Shown in pieces: positions 53,447 through 64,000 of a DNA stretch of 64,000 nucleotides. A program made the translations under genes and the position numbers. The notes beneath the pieces are model-generated. The model was not told the DNA's origin. It did no database searches and was given only the letters and a program-made list of their open reading frames with translations. The stretch covers positions 2,683,732-2,747,731 of the forward strand of contig JACTAT010000044.1 of assembly GCA_014526335.1 (NCBI GenBank). The letters are read 5' to 3'. The DNA comes from Chrysaora quinquecirrha (taxonomy: Eukaryota; Cnidaria; Scyphozoa; Semaeostomeae; Pelagiidae). Each line of letters starts with the position of its first letter. Within the stretch, counting starts at the first letter, position 1.

Positions 53447-53906
53447 AAAACAACCTCGCAAACTCTCTCATTTACTAACAAACTAACTAAATAAGTAATT
53501 AACTAACCATTCAACTAACTAACTCTCTATTTTACTAACTAACTAACATACAAGCTATGCCTCCAACAAAATTAAGCAGCTTACAAACAAACTAACTAGC
53601 AAACCAACTAACTAATAAGCAACCTCGAAAACAATTTAATTTACTCACAAACTAACTAACTAAGAAGTTAACTAACCAACTAACTACATTACTCTCTATC
53701 TTACTAACTAACTAACATACAAGCTATGCTTGCAACCTAATTGAGCAGCTTACAAACTAACTATCTCTCAAACTAGCAAACCAACAAACAAATTCGCCAA
53801 CTATCCAATTTAGTAACTAAATATTTAACTAACTAACTAACTAACCAGTATTCAAGCTATGCTTTCAACCTAAATAAACAGCTTACTAACTCACTGACTC
53901 ACTATT

Positions 53907-53938
<32 letters not shown>

Positions 53939-53970
53939 GAACAAGCTCGCTAACTATCTAATTTACTAGC

Positions 53971-54010
<40 letters not shown>

Positions 54011-54140
54011 ATGAGAGCTATGCTTGCAATGTAACTAACTAGCTGCCTTACTAACTAACAAACAAACTAATTAACTAACTAACTAACTAATTAACACACA
54101 AGCCGGGCCAACTATGTAATTTTCTAGGAAACTAACTCAA

Positions 54141-54184
<44 letters not shown>

Positions 54185-54787
54185 AAGCTATCCTTGCAAA
54201 GTAACTAACCAGCTCGCTAACTAACTAACTAATTAACTAACTAACTAACTAACTAAAAAACAACCTCGCAAACTCTCTCATTTACTAACAAAATAACTAA
54301 ATAAGTAATTAACTAACCATTCAACTAACTAACTCTCTATCTTACTAACTAACTAACATACAAGCTATGCCTGCAACAAAATTAAGCAGCTTACAAACAA
54401 ACTAACTAGCAAACCAACTAACTAATAAGCAACCTCGAAAACAATCTAATTTACTCACAAACTAACTAACTAAGTAACTAACTAACCAACTAACTACATT
54501 ACTCTCTATATTACTAACTAACTAACATACAAGCTATGCTTGCAACCTAATTGAGCAACTTACAAGCTAACTAACTAACAAACTAACTAACCAACAAACA
54601 AACTCGCCAACTATCAAATTTACTAACAAACTATCTAACTAACTAACTAACTAACTAGCCAATATACAAGCTAGGCTTTCAACCTAAACAAACAGCTAGC
54701 TAACTCATTGATTCACTAACTAACTAACTAACCAACTAACTAACTAAAGAACAAGCTCACTAACTATCTAATTTACTAGCAAACTAT

Positions 54788-54851
<64 letters not shown>

Positions 54852-55227
54852 TTAACTAACGTTAAAGCTATGCTTGCAAAGTAACTAACCAGCTCGCTAA
54901 CTAACTAACTAATTAACTAACTAACTAACTAACCAAAAAACAACCTCGCAAACTCTCTCATCTACTAACAAAACAACGTAATAAGTAATTAACTAACCAA
55001 CTAGCTACATTACTCTCTATATTACTAACTAACTAACATACAAGCTATGCTTGCAACCTAATTGAGCAGCTTACAAACTAACTATCTCACAAACTAACAA
55101 ACCAACAAACAAATTCGCAAACTATCAAATTTAGTAATTAACTATTTAACTAACTAACTAATTAACCAGTATTCAAGCTATGCTCTTAACGTAAATAAAC
55201 AGCTTACTAACTCTTTGACTCACTTTT

Positions 55228-55259
<32 letters not shown>

Positions 55260-55298
55260 AAACAAGCTCGCTAACTATCTAATTTACTAGCAAACTAT

Positions 55299-55339
<41 letters not shown>

Positions 55340-55947
55340 ATGAAAGCTATGCTTGCAACGTAACTAACTAGCTGGCTAATTAACTAACTAACTAACTAAC
55401 TAACTAACAAACAACCTCGCAAACTCTCTAATTTACTAACAAACTAACTCAATAAGTAATTAACTAGCCATTCAACTAACTAACTCTCTATCTTACTAAC
55501 TAACTAACATACAAGCTATGCCTGCAATAAAATTAAGCAGCTTACAAACAAACTAACTAGCAAACCAACTAACTAATAAGCAACCTCGAAAACAATCTAA
55601 TTTACTCACAAACTAACTAACTAAGTAACTAACTAACCAACTAACTACATTACTCTCTATATTACTAACTAACTAACATACAAGCTATGCTTGCAACCTA
55701 ATTGAGCAGCTTACAAACTAACTATCTAACAAACTAACAAACCAACAAACAAATTCGCCAACTATCTAATTTAGTAACAAACTATTTAACTAACTAACTA
55801 ACTAACCAGTATTCAAGCTATGCTTTCAACCTAAATAAACAGCTTACTAACTCACTGACTCACTATTAAACTAACTAACTAAGTAACTAACTAACTAACC
55901 AACAAGCTCGCTAACTATCTAATTTACTAGCAAACTATTTAACTAAT

Positions 55948-55979
<32 letters not shown>

Positions 55980-57299
55980 ACGAGAGCTATGCTTGCAACG
56001 AAACTAACTAGCTGGCTTACTAACTAACAAACAAACTAATTAACTAACTAACTAACTAACTAACAAACAAGCCGGGCCAACTATGTAATTTTCTAGCAAA
56101 CTAACTCAATAACTAACTTACTAACTAACTAACTAACTAACTAACTAAAATGAAAGCTATCCTTGCAAAGTAGCTAACCAGCTCGCTAACTAACTAACTA
56201 ATTAACTAACTAACTAACTAACTAAAAAACAAACTCGCAAACTCTCTCATTTACTAACAAAACATCCAAATAAGTAATTAACTAACCATTCAACTAACTA
56301 ACTCTTTATCTTACTTACTAACTAACATACAAGCTATGCCTGCAACAAAATTAAGCAGCTTACTAACAAACTAACTAGCAAACCAACTAACTAATAAGCA
56401 ACCTCGTTAACATTCTAATTTAATCACAAACTAACTAACTAAGTAACTAGCTAACCAACTAACTATATTTTTTTCTATATTACTAACTAACTAACATACA
56501 AGCTATGCTTGCAACCTAATTGAGCAGCTTACAAACTAACTATCTCACAAACTAACAAACCAACAAACAAACTCGCCAACTATCTAATTTACTAACAAAC
56601 TGTCTAACTAACTAACTAACTAACTAGCCAATATACAAGCTATGCTATCAGCCTAAATAAACAGCTAGCTAACTCACTGACTCAATAACTAACTAGCTAA
56701 CTAACTAACTAACTAACTAACAAACAACCTCGCTAACTATCTAATTTACTAGCAAATTAACTAACTAACTAACTTTCTAACTAACTAACTAACTAACTAA
56801 CATAAAAGCTTTGCTTGCAACGTAACTAACTAGCTGGCTTACTAACTTAACAAACAAACTAAATAACTAACTAACCAACTAACTAACTAACTAACAAACT
56901 AACTAACAACTAACTACTACTACTCTATCTTACTAACTAACTAACATGCAAGCTATGCTTGCAACCTAATAGAGCAGCTTACAAACTAACTAACTAACAA
57001 ACTAACTAACTAACAAACAAGCTCGCCAACTATCAAATTTACTAACAAACTATCTAACTAACTAACTAACTAAGTAGCCAATATACAAGCTAGGGTTTGA
57101 ACCTAAACAAACAGCTAGCTAACTCATTGATTCACTAACTAACTAACTAACCAAGTAACTAACTAACGAACAAGCTCACTAACTATCTAATTTACTAGCA
57201 AATTAACTAATTAACTAACTTTCTAACTAACTAACTAACTAACATGAAAGCTATGCTTGCAACGTAACTAACTAGCTGGCTAAATAACTACCTAACTAG

Positions 57300-57371
<72 letters not shown>

Positions 57372-57829
57372 AAACAACCTCGCAAACTCTCTAATTTACT
57401 AACAAAACTAACTAAATAAGTAATTAACTAACTAACAACTAACTACATTACTCTCTATATTACTAACTAACTAACATACAAGCTATGCTTGCAACCTAAT
57501 AGAGCAGCTTATAAACTAACTAACTAACAAACTAAATAACTAACAAACAAGCTCGCCAACTATCAAATTTACTGACAAACCATCTAACTAACTAACTAAC
57601 TAAGTAGCCAATATACAAGCTAGGGTTTGAACCTAAACAAACAGGTAGCTAACTCATTGATTCACTAACTAACTAACTAACCAAGTAACTAAATAACGAA
57701 CAAGCTCACTAACTATCTAATTTACTAGCAAATTAACTAGCTAACTAACTTTCTAACTAACTAACAAACGAACATGAAAGCTATGCTTGCAACGTAACTA
57801 ACTAGCTGGCTAAATAACTACCTAACTAG

Positions 57830-57881
<52 letters not shown>

Positions 57882-58130
57882 ATAACTAACTAACTAACTA
57901 ACTAACTAACATTAAAGCTATGCTTGCAAAGTAACTAACCAGCTCGCTAACTAACTAACTAATTAACTAAATAACTAACTAACTAAAAAACAACCTCGCA
58001 AACTCTTTCATTTACTAACAAAACAACTAAATAAGTAATTAACTAACCAACTAACTAAATAACTCTCTATCTTACTAACTAACTAACATACAAGCTTTGC
58101 TTGCAACCTAATTAAGCAGCTTACAAAGTA
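47261..58130 (-). repeat. CTAA HOR array, third contig, first part
   Basis: Clear A, B, C, D, D2 and A' monomers in the CTAA orientation. The B/A hybrid appears at 47661. A(CAGTATTC)-D-A' occurs at about 49793-50120, mirroring the A'-D-A order of the left contig. CTAGGCTTTC A variants occur near 48481, 53175 and 54671, and CTAGGGTTTGAACC variants near 57090 and 57620. A long pure CTAA run lies near 48590-48676. Small duplications and truncated monomers (near 51230-51300 and 55000) are frequent. No gene is present. Confidence 0.9.
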
Positions 58131-58312
58131 ACTAACTACCCAAAAACCGGAACTAACTAATTTACACAACCTCCATGGGATCTAATTTACTGGATCAAAG
58201 CTAACCTAAAGTAACAGACTAACTAACCAACTAACTATCCATCAGGTCCCGTGTAAACTAAAGCTAACCGAATAGCTATGCTTGCAATCCATTCGATCCG
58301 ATCCCTGTAACA
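58131..58312 (-). repeat. Strongly divergent B monomer with GC-rich changes
   Basis: The frame of a B monomer survives: CAACCTCC near 58167, ATCTAATTTACT near 58180, AACCAACTAACTA near 58214 and AGCTATGCTTGCAA near 58272. The segments between carry foreign-looking sequence such as CCATGGG, CTGGATC, CATCAGGTCCCGTGTAAAC and CATTCGATCCGATCCC. It is one of few places in this contig with several CpG and GG/CC words together. It could be an old diverged monomer, a gene-conversion patch or an error-rich consensus patch. Confidence 0.65.
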
Positions 58313-58528
58313 AACTAACTAACTAACTCACAAACTAACAAACCAACAAACAAATTCGCCAACTATCTAATTTAGTAACAAACTATTTAACTAACTAACT
58401 AACTAACCAGTATTCAAGCTATGCTTTCAACCTAAATAAACAGCTTACTAACTCACTGACTCACTATTTAACTAACTAACTAACTAACTAACTAACAAAC
58501 AAGCTCGCTAACTATCTAATTTACTAGC

Positions 58529-58572
<44 letters not shown>

Positions 58573-59465
58573 ATGAAAGCTATGCTTGTAACGTAACTAA
58601 CTAATTAACAAAATAAAAAGCTAGCTAACTCACTGACTCAATAACTAACTAGCTAACTAACTAACTAAATAACAAACAAGCTTGCTAACTATCTAATTTA
58701 CTTGCAAATTAACTAACTAACTAACTTTCTAACTAACTAACTAAGTAACATGAAAGCTATGCTGGCAAAGTAACTAACTAGCTGGCTGATTAACTAACTA
58801 ACTAACTAACTAACTATCAAACAACCTCGCAAACTCTCTAATTTGCTAACAAACTAACTCAATAAGTAATAAACTAGCCATTCAACTAACTAACTCTCTA
58901 TCTTACTAACTAACTAACATACAAGCTATGCTTGCAATCTAATTGAGTGGCTTACAAACTAACTAACTAACAAACCAACTAACCAACAGACAAACTTGCC
59001 AACTATGTAATTTACTAACAAACTGTCTAACTAACTAACTAACTAACTAGCCAATATACAAGCTATGCTATCAGCCTAAATAAACAGCTAGCTAACTCAC
59101 TGACTCAATAACTAACTTTCTAACTAACTAACTAACTAGCTAACATAAAAGCTATGCTTGCAACGTAACTAACTAGCTGGCTTACTAATTAACAAAAAAA
59201 CTAAATAACTAACTAACTATCTAACTAACTAACCAACTAACTACATTACTCTCTATCTTACTAACTAACTAACATCCAAGCTATGCTTGCAACCTAATAG
59301 AGCAGCTTAGAAACTAACTAACTAACAAACTAAATAACTAACAAACAAGCTCGCCAACTATCAAATTTACTAACAAACCATCTAACTAACTAACTAACTA
59401 ACTAAGTAGCCAATATACAAGCTAGGCTTTCAACCTAAACAAACAGCTAGCTAACTCATTGATTC

Positions 59466-59510
<45 letters not shown>

Positions 59511-59547
59511 AGAACAAGCTCACTAACTATCTAATTTACTAGCAAAT

Positions 59548-59583
<36 letters not shown>

Positions 59584-59643
59584 GAACATGAAAGCTATGC
59601 TTGCAACGTAACTAACTAGCTGGCTAAATAACTACCTAACTAG

Positions 59644-59692
<49 letters not shown>

Positions 59693-59704
59693 AAACTAAC
59701 TAAA

Positions 59705-59735
<31 letters not shown>

Positions 59736-61294
59736 AGCTACTAACTAACTAACAAAGCTAACTAACCAAATCGCTAACTAACTAACTAACTAACTAAATA
59801 ACTAACTAACTAAAAACAACCTCGCAAACTCTCTAATTTACTAACAAACTAACTAAATAAGTAATTAACTAACCAACTAACTACATTACTCTCTATATTA
59901 CTAACTAACTAACATACAAGCTATGCTTGCAACCTAATTGAGCAGCTTACAAACTAAGTATCTCACAAACTAACAAACCAACAAACAAATTTGCAAACTA
60001 TCAAATTTAGTAATTAACTACTCAACTAACTAACTAATTAACCAGTATTCAAGCTATGCTTTCAACCTAAATAAACAGCTTACTAACTCACTGACTCACT
60101 ATTTAACTAACTAACCAACTAACTAACTAACTAACAAACAAGCTCGCTAACTATCTAATTTACTAGCAAACTATCTAACTAAGTAACTAACTAACTAATC
60201 AACTAACTAACATGAAAGCTATGCTTGCAACGTAACTAACTAATTAACAAAATAAACAGCTAGCTAACTCACTGACTCAATAACTAACTAGCTAACTAAC
60301 TAACTAAATAACTTTCTAACTAACTAACTAAGTAACATGAAAGCTATGGTTGCAACGTAACTAACTAGCTGGCTGATTAACTAACTAACTAACTAACTAA
60401 CTATCAAACAACCTCGCAAACTCTCTAATTTGCTAACAAACTAACTCAATAAGTAATAAACTAGCCATTCAACTAACCAACTCTCTATCTTTCTAGCTAA
60501 CTAACATACAAGCTATGCTTGCAACCTAATTGAGCAGCTTACAAACTAACTATCTCACAAACTAACAAACCAACAAACAAACTCGCCAACTATCTAATTT
60601 ACTAACAAACTGTCTAACTAACTAACTAACTAACTAGCCAATATACAAGCTATGCTATCAGCCTAAATAAACAGCTAGCTAACTCACTAACTCAATTACT
60701 AACTAGCTAACTAACTAATTAACTAACTAACAAACAAGCTCGCTAACTATCTAATTTACTAGCAAATTAATTAACTAACTAACTTTCTAACTAACTAACT
60801 AACTAACTAACATAAAAGCTATGCTTGCAACGTAACTAACAAGCTGGCTTACTAATTAACAAACAAACTAAATAACTAACTAACTATCTAACTAACTAAC
60901 CAACTAACTACATTACTCTCTATCTTACTAACTAACTAACATGCAAGCTATGCTTGCAACCTAATAGAGCAGCTTATAAACTAACTAACTAACAAACTAA
61001 ATAACTAACAAACAAGCTCGCCAACTATCAAATTTACTAACAAACCATCTAACTAACTAACTAACTAAGTAGCCAATGTACAAGCTAGGGTTTGAACCTA
61101 AACAAACAGGTAGCTAACTCATTGATTCACTAACTAACTAACTAACCAAGTAACTAACTAACGAACAAGCTCACTAACTATCTAATTTACTAGCAAATTA
61201 AGTAACTAACTAACTTTCTAACTAACTAACTAACGAACATGAAAGCTATGCTTGCAACGTAACTAACTAGCTGGCTAAATAACTACCTAACTAG

Positions 61295-61338
<44 letters not shown>

Positions 61339-62465
61339 TTAACTAAATAACTAACTAACTAAAAAACAACCTCGCAAACTCTCTCATTTACTAACAAAAC
61401 AACTAAATAAGTAATTAACTAACAAACTAACTACATTACTCTCTATATTACTAACTAACTAACATACAAGCTATGCTTGCAACCTAATTGAGCAGCTTAC
61501 AAACTAACTATCTCACAAACTAACAAACCAACAAAAAAATTTGCCAACTATCAAATTTAGTAATTAACTATTTAACTAACTAACTAATTAACCAGTATTC
61601 AAGCTATGCTTTCAACCTAAATAAACAGCTTACTACCTCACTGACTCACTATTTAACTAACTAACCAACTAACTAACTAACTAACAAACAAGCTCGCTAA
61701 CTATCTAATTTACTAGCAAACTATCTATCTAAGTAACTAACTAACTAATCAACTAACTAACATGAAAGCTATGCTTGCAACGTAACTAACTAATTAACAA
61801 AATAAACAGCTAGCTAACTCACTGATTCAATAACTAACTAGCTAAATAACTAACTAACTAACAAACAAGCTTGCTAACTATCTAATTTACTAGCAAATTA
61901 ACTAACTAACTAACTTTCTAACTAACTAACTAGCTAACATGAAAGCTATGCTTGCAACGTAACTAACTAGCTGGCTGATTAAATAACTAACTAACTAACT
62001 AACTAACAAACAACCTCGCAAACTCTCTAATTTGCTAACAAACTAACTCAATAAGTAATTAACTAGCCATTCAACTAACTAACTCTCTATCTTTCTAGCT
62101 AACTAACATACAAGCTATGCTTGCAAAATAATAAGCAGCTTACAAACAAACTAACTAGCAAACTAACTAACTAATAAACAACTTCGAAAACAATCTAATT
62201 TACTCACAAACTAACTAACTAAGTAACTAACTAACCAACTAACTACATTACTCTCTATATTACTAACTAACTAACATACAAGCTATGCTTGCAACCTAAT
62301 TGAGCAGCTTACAAACTAACTATCTAACAAACTAACAAACAAACAAACAAATTCGCCAACTATCTAATTTAGTAACAAACTATTTAACTAACTAACTAAC
62401 TAACCAGTATTCAAGCTATGCTTTCAACCTAAATAAACAGCTTACTAACTCACTGACTCACTATT

Positions 62466-62505
<40 letters not shown>

Positions 62506-62775
62506 AAGCTCGCTAACTATCTAAATTTCTAGCAAACTAACTAACTAACTAACTAACTTACTAGCCAACTAACTAACATGAAAGCTATGCTTGCAACGTA
62601 ACTAACTAACTAACAAAATAACTACTTAACTAACTATCAAACTAACTAACAAACAAGCCCGCAAAGTATCTAATTTTCCAGCAAACTAACTAATTAACTA
62701 ACAAACTAACTAGCCAATATGCAATCTTTGCTTTAAACCTACATAAAGAGCTAGCTAACTCACTGGCTCACTAAA

Positions 62776-62829
<54 letters not shown>

Positions 62830-64000
62830 GCTAACTAACTAACATGAGAGCTATGCTTGCAACGTAAGTAACTAGCTGGCTTATTATTTAACAAACTAAC
62901 TAACTAACTAACAAACAACCTTGCAAACTCTCTAATTTGCTAACAAACTAACTCTAATTTACTAACAAACTAAATAAGTAATTAACTAGCCATTCAGCTA
63001 CCTAACTCTCTTTCTTTCTAGCTAACTAACATACTAGCTATGCTTGCAAAATAGTAAGCAGCTTACAAATAAACTAACTAGCAAACTAACTAACTAATAA
63101 ACAACTTCGAAAACAATCTAATTTACTCACAAACTAACTAACTAAGTAACTAACTAACCAACTAACTACCTTACTTCCTTACTCTCTATCTTACTAATTA
63201 ACTAACATGCAAGCTATGCTTGCAATCTAATTGAGCGGCTTACAAACTAACTAACTAACAAACCAAATAAACAACAAACAAACCCGCCAACTATCTAATT
63301 TACTAACAACCTATTTAACCAACTAACTAACTAACTAGCCAATATACAAGCTATGCTTTCAGCCTAAATAAACAGCTAGCTAACTCACTGACTCAATAAC
63401 TAACTAACTAACTAACTAACCAACTAAAATGAAAGCTATGCTTGCAAAGTAGCTAACCAGCTCGCTAACTAACTAACTAATTAACTAACTAACTAACTAA
63501 CTAAAAAACAACCTCGCAAAATCTCTCATTTACTAACAAAACAACTAAATAAGTAATTAACTAACCATTCAACTAACTAACTCTTTATCTTACTAACTAA
63601 CTAACATACAAGCTATGCCTGCAACAAAATTAAGCAGCTTACAAACAAACTAACTAGCAAACCAACTAACTAATAAGCAACCTCGAAAACAATCTAATTT
63701 AATCACAAACTAACTAACTAAGTAACTAACTAACCAACTAACTACATTACTCTCTATATTACTAACTAACTAACTTACAAGCTATGCTTGCAACCTAATT
63801 GAGCAGCTTACAAATTAACTATCTAACAGACTAACAAACCAACCAACAAATTCGCCAACTATCTAATTTAGTAACAAACTATTTAACTAACTAACTAACT
63901 AACCAGTATTCAAGCTATGCTTTCAACCTAAATAAACAGCTTACTAACTCACTGACTCACTATTTAACTAACTAATCAACTAACTAACTAGCTAACAAAC
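58313..64000 (-). repeat. CTAA HOR array, third contig, second part, with 1.6-kb super-units
   Basis: The array continues with shuffled monomer order: two super-units to about 62 kb, then more regular HORs. A(CAGTATTC)-D-A' recurs at about 62403-62735. A short insert of an extra TAATTTACTAACAAAC anchor lies near 62955. The sequence runs off the window end in an A/D region. Confidence 0.88.
58600..61810 (-). repeat. Tandem super-units of about 1.55-1.64 kb
   Basis: A D-to-A deletion junction (AACAAAATAAACAGCTAGC, or AAAAGC in the first copy) occurs near 58607, 60243 and 61794. The A variant TATGCTATCAGCC starts at 59064 and 60651 (1587 apart), with an older copy at 56641. Between junctions the order is D, a C/B hybrid, A(CTATCAGCC), D(ATAAAAGC), B(CTAATAGAGC), A(CTAGG), D, C/B hybrid, A(CAGTATTC), D. 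The recurrence of the same rearranged order shows that a multi-monomer block was duplicated as one piece. Confidence 0.8.

Overview
This window looks like eukaryotic satellite DNA. It is one repeat family from end to end, built on the tetranucleotide TTAG (read as CTAA on the other strand), with no recognisable gene, tRNA, rRNA, transposase or CRISPR array. Perfect (TTAG)n puts a stop codon every 12 bases in all six frames, so long reading frames cannot exist in intact array. The species cannot be named from the sequence. Two runs of exactly 500 N are scaffold-gap placeholders and divide the window into three contig pieces: 1-24585, 25086-46760 and 47261-64000.

The array is hierarchical. Level 1 is the 4-bp TTAG unit. 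Level 2 is a monomer of about 140-170 bp. Each monomer carries an anchor AGTAAATTAGA, then a GCGAG/TCGAG site (usually its only CpG), then a (TTAG)n stretch of variable length, and then the dyad (C)AAGC-ATA-GCTT(G). Level 3 is a four-monomer higher-order repeat (HOR), A-B-C-D, of about 630-645 bp, in which each monomer type has its own flanks. Level 4 is a ten-monomer super-unit of about 1.6-1.7 kb (two HORs plus an A'-D dimer). It is clearest at 14352-17651, and a super-unit of similar length but different composition recurs at 56.6-62 kb.

Layout: 1-24585 is TTAG-strand array, alternating between well-preserved HORs and stretches smoothed to nearly pure TTAG, with one odd GC-containing island at 13798-14180. 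After gap 1 the same family continues on the opposite strand. 25086-26520 is degraded HOR. 26521-30780 is an almost G-free A/C/T sequence that is probably poor consensus. 30781-34560 recovers gradually, and 34561-39900 is recognisable HOR. 39905-42290 is a distinct dyad-free CTAA subfamily with a tandem period of about 1.15-1.19 kb. 42300-44090 is a recent 643-bp amplification whose fourth monomer is a B/A hybrid joined at the dyad. 44091-46760 is HOR. After gap 2, 47261-64000 is HOR with shuffled monomer order, one divergent monomer (58131-58312) and the 1.6-kb super-units.

No genes work together here. The parts interact as a repeat: the shared dyad and TTAG runs appear to be where unequal exchanges join monomers into new orders. 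A speculative function is at the RNA level. The TTAG-strand transcript would be a dense array of UUAG/GUUAGU sites (hnRNP D, Musashi), and the CTAA-strand transcript a dense array of ACUAAC sites (STAR proteins such as Quaking and SF1). No promoter or evidence of transcription is visible.
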